From: Selaginella tamariscina
Lineage: Eukaryota > Streptophyta > Lycopodiopsida > Selaginellales > Selaginellaceae
Length of the DNA stretch: 64,000 bases
Assembly (NCBI GenBank): GCA_003024785.1
Contig: PUQB01000151.1
Span: 62,001 to 126,000 of the forward strand
Direction: 5' to 3'
The stretch's first letter is position 1. Each line of letters opens with the position of its first letter. Under the pieces are notes generated by a model, which ran no database searches, was not told the origin of the DNA, and was given only the letters and a program-made list of their open reading frames with translations. A program made the position numbers and the translations under genes. Below, one piece after another: positions 61,111-64,000 of the stretch.

Positions 61111-61497
61111 CATAATGCATTACCCTAAAGTAGTCCCCTTTGAATAAAGTGCAACTAGTTTCTAAGGTGAGGTGCAATGAGATGAGGTGAATTGATGAGA
61201 TGAGGAGGTGAGTTAGCAAAAGTCAATGGTAGTCAAAGTCAACTATGGTGGTGAACTCAACATGAAACTACGCATTGTTTGTCATGAACTCAAGGAAAAC
61301 ACAAAGGTTCATAGCAAACCTTTGATGAGTCCATAAGGCTCCTGTAGCAACACATTATGTGTTTATCATAAAAAAACATATCCAAATTGGGTTCATGGCA
61401 AACCAAAGATGATTCCATAAGGTTCTTATAGCAACACAGAATGTGTTAATTGTAAAAGACATCCTTTTGACTTCAGAGCCAGCCTTGACCAGGGCTG
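61111..61497. other. Spacer between chromovirus and hAT remnant
   Basis: Short GATGAGGTGA-type repeats near 61170-61210 and two related AACACA...ATGTGTT stretches at 61340-61460. No gene. Confidence 0.4.
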
Positions 61498-63660
61498 GGC
61501 TTTGGTAGGGCCGGCCTTGACTCGTGGTCCATGTAGGGTTGACAATAAGTTAGTGTCACTTACAATGGCAAGTTTAATTGCAATAAACTTTATTGAATAA
61601 AGTATTTGTAATTTTGTATACTACTATTATATTACTACATATGGTTTATATGTACAAGACTATGACTTCTAAACATATATTGTGTAGCCCTGCTTGGCCC
61701 AATTGCACAAACACATGAGAACTTGTATCTGCTCAGACATCATAGAGCCTCAGGTGTCACTGATGATCCTACGTCCCCTATAGAATGCACATTTAGACAA
61801 GGCACTCGTGGCCAAAACAGAAAGGTATGTCTTTGCCATTTCAACTAGACTCAAAAAGATCAATATCCTCATTGTCCACCATTTGAATGGCTTAACTTTG
61901 GCGTCTTCTAGGTCTTTTAAGAGGTACCTTTCTATTTCCTTCTCCACATTGTTGACCTTTTGCTTCTTGAATAAATGTTCGGTCAAGTGCTTTCTTTTGA
62001 TAATGTTGGGAGGTGTAGATGTGGACAAGTGCGTGGAAGTGGACTGCTCATGCTAGTCATATTGTCTGGCTGCTCTAACAAATCTCTATTTCAGCTTCTC
62101 AATTTCCTTTGGGTCCTTGTCTTCTTGTCAGAAAGCCTCCAACTTTAGCCTTGGGTCAAGAACTTTTTTGAGGGCCTTGTTCCTATACTCAATCAACTTG
62201 CTAGCTATTTTTATTGTTGCTAGCTTGAGCTCCTAATTGTCGTAATCTATTAGCAGCTAAGCATAGAAAATAGAAAGGTAAGAATTTTTGCTTGCATATG
62301 TTCATGAAATCAGAAATTGAAAGATTTACTAACCTTCTCCAAGTCACTGACAAGGCATTGGTAAATTGGAGTGGCCATCATCATTGTCAGGTACTTTGAC
62401 CCACATATCTCGGATGTTGCTGCTTTCAATGGAATGAGGAAGTCAGCATTTGCTAAAGCATTCCCCATTTCATTGTATTGAGCTTGAAGCGAGTGCAACC
62501 AGCGTCTTTCGTGATTTAGTAGGCGATGGATTCTTGTAAGAGCATTGGTTAGCAAAGCATGTCATATGTGGAGTTCCACTATGTTGCAACATCCAAAATC
62601 AAACCCTTCTCTACCTTGTCCAGTTGTTTGAATTCCACAATTATTGAAAATTTTGTCTTTCTTTGTGGGGAGTTATGAGTATGGGTCGCAAGCCCATGAA
62701 TTCGTGAGGATTGTACTGAGATCCCATGAATTCCCCGATTCCTTTACTATTAAAGACCTCAAGGTTTCCTCTAGTTTAGTCTCGTGTCCTCCCAGTTCCT
62801 GAATACTGGCTTTTGTGGCAAGGTTGATGACATGAGCCATGCATCTGAGTATGTGTTGTCCCAAAACAAAATTAGTGACCCGGGTAGATAACACTTGAGC
62901 TACGGTCCCATTGTTCAAAGAGCAATGATGCAGAATAGGGACTCTTGAATCCCATAGTCATGCAATAGGATTTCCAAGGTGTTGCAAAGGTTTTCCTTAG
63001 TGTGTGCACCCTTGATCTCCACGGTGCCCAATAGAACTTTCTATAGCCTCCAATCTTTATTAATCCAATGTGTTGTCACCCCCAATATGGCGCATGTATT
63101 CCAAGCATTGCAGGTAATACTGACTTTCCCTGCTGCTTCATTGATATCCCTTACAATCCTGCCCTTTGTCAAGTGGTACATTTTGGTGATGTGCTCGATC
63201 ATAGCTCAGCATTGACCATAATGTTTGGTATGGTCCGGTTGCATACATGAGCAGGTCATAAAATGCCTCAGAGAACACAAAACTAAAGGGCAAATTGGCA
63301 TTGATGAAGAGGGTGGCAATGGCACTTTTCAATATGTTGTTGTTGAGTTGTGTTTGTGTTTAATAAGTTTGACTGTGTTAAAATTCTAGAGTGTTGGCAT
63401 CAACAAGAAACTAATGGATATTCACTACTATACCTTGTTGCTGGTTTCCAAAAAGCTAGCCATCCTACCCACCTAAGCAAAATTCTTCTCTTGAAGGCCA
63501 TGTGCATGATGCAAATGTTGGGAAAGGCTTTTTCTTTTTTTTTATGCTTCCAATCTTATCAAGGGTCAACTTTTGGTTGCATATTGCCGAACCTCTTTGG
63601 AATTTAGCAGCCTGGCAAACACATATCTTCTTGTCGTTTACTTCCATCTTGATGAAATAC
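61498..63660 (-). mobile_element. hAT transposase remnant
   Basis: Minus-strand pieces of a hAT transposase: the core region around GQHILRCMAHVINLATKASI (about 62820), a middle part (HRLLNHERRWLHSLQAQYNE, KAATSEICGSKYL), and the C-terminal dimerisation domain (EIERYLLKDLEDAKVKPFKW and KTYLSVLATSAL with GRRIISDT, about 61750-61960). Many frameshifts. CAGGGCTGGGC near 61493-61505 may be the terminal repeat of one end; the other end was not found. Confidence 0.75.
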
Positions 63661-64000
63661 TACCAAACCTAGCTCTTATTTGCTTTGGACATTGTTGATG
63701 CCGCCACAACCAATCCTTTTGTGTCTAATGGGGAAATGCGGCTTTTAGTTGGTCATATTAAAGGCCAAGACAAAAACTCCTCTCATTTTCTACATCCCAT
63801 TACTGACTTAGATTCACTTGGCTATTCTGATTGAAATTATTGGATAGACAAGTTGCCTAGCAATTCCTAGGTTTGACGCTGTTGTTCACCATGTGGATGT
63901 CTCTTGTTGGGCCTTTAGGATAGCAAGGTGTGCACTAATTAGTTGGGACCACATTTCATGTTGTCGCCATGTGGCCTAGGAAGGGTTAGGGTTAGGTAAT
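63661..64000. other. Window end, no gene recognised
   Basis: No coding similarity seen. The last 20 bases hold two GGGTTA units, too few to mean a telomere. Confidence 0.4.

Noticed and set aside
61498-61540. Firm terminal inverted repeat of the second hAT element
   Set aside because: CAGGGCTGGGC looks like a hAT end, but no matching opposite end or target duplication was found in the window.
63975-64000. Telomere at the right edge (GGGTTAGGGTTA)
   Set aside because: Only two units, not the plant TTTAGGG repeat, and similar GGGTTA words are scattered through the region.
1-64000. tRNA, rRNA or other structured RNA genes
   Set aside because: I looked for tRNA-like cloverleaf signals and rRNA cores on both strands and saw none that were convincing by eye.

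Overview
This is AT-rich nuclear DNA from a streptophyte, almost certainly a land plant. It carries eight multi-exon GT-AG genes of plant type plus a single-exon SKP1. The families include a CBL calcium sensor, an LRR receptor-like protein, a SPARK-type receptor kinase, a RING-CH E3, a tRNA m3C methyltransferase of the plant fusion type, the SUMO E1 subunit SAE2, and a site-2 protease. One gene encodes the axonemal dynein-associated protein DNAI7/CASC1/IC97. Flowering plants and conifers have no flagella, so this points to a plant with swimming sperm (bryophyte, lycophyte, fern, cycad/Ginkgo or a charophyte). I cannot name the species.

Layout, left to right. 1-10 kb is repeats and a decayed Ty1/copia element (683-5660) that has a hAT element (2408-2938) nested inside it. 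10.0-12.5 kb is the LRR receptor-like gene (+). 13.0-14.3 kb is CBL (-). 14.8-17.4 kb is the RING-CH E3 (-). 18.6-23.4 kb is a decayed Ty3/gypsy element with short LTRs. 23.4-27.7 kb is AT-rich with an 0.8-kb direct repeat that ends in the SKP1 promoter. 27.75-36 kb is a same-strand cluster of SKP1, TRM140-like and SAE2. 36-39.5 kb is AT-rich. 39.5-43.7 kb is DNAI7 (-), divergent from S2P (+, 45.0-47.5 kb). 49.1-53.4 kb is the SPARK receptor kinase (+). 56.0-61.1 kb is a minus-strand chromovirus that has lost RT and RNase H. 61.5-63.7 kb is a decayed hAT transposase (-).

Three themes recur. First, introns are loaded with (GT)n, (AG)n and (AT)n microsatellites that often begin at or just after the 5' splice donor, while a few other introns are only 44-51 nt. 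Second, nearly every conserved exon set except SAE2 contains 1-2 nt indels, mostly in short homopolymers. I have reconstructed gene models across them; assembly error is the simplest reading, but real decay is possible for the LRR gene. Third, several housekeeping genes have telo-box motifs (AAACCCTA) just upstream of the start codon.

The most novel items are two. The chromovirus shows the geometry of Tf1-like self-primed reverse transcription. The 5' end of SAE2 is a tandem triplication of a mini-exon plus mini-intron that stays in frame and spliceable. Exon boundaries were read by eye from splice consensus, reading phase and family similarity; no searches were run.
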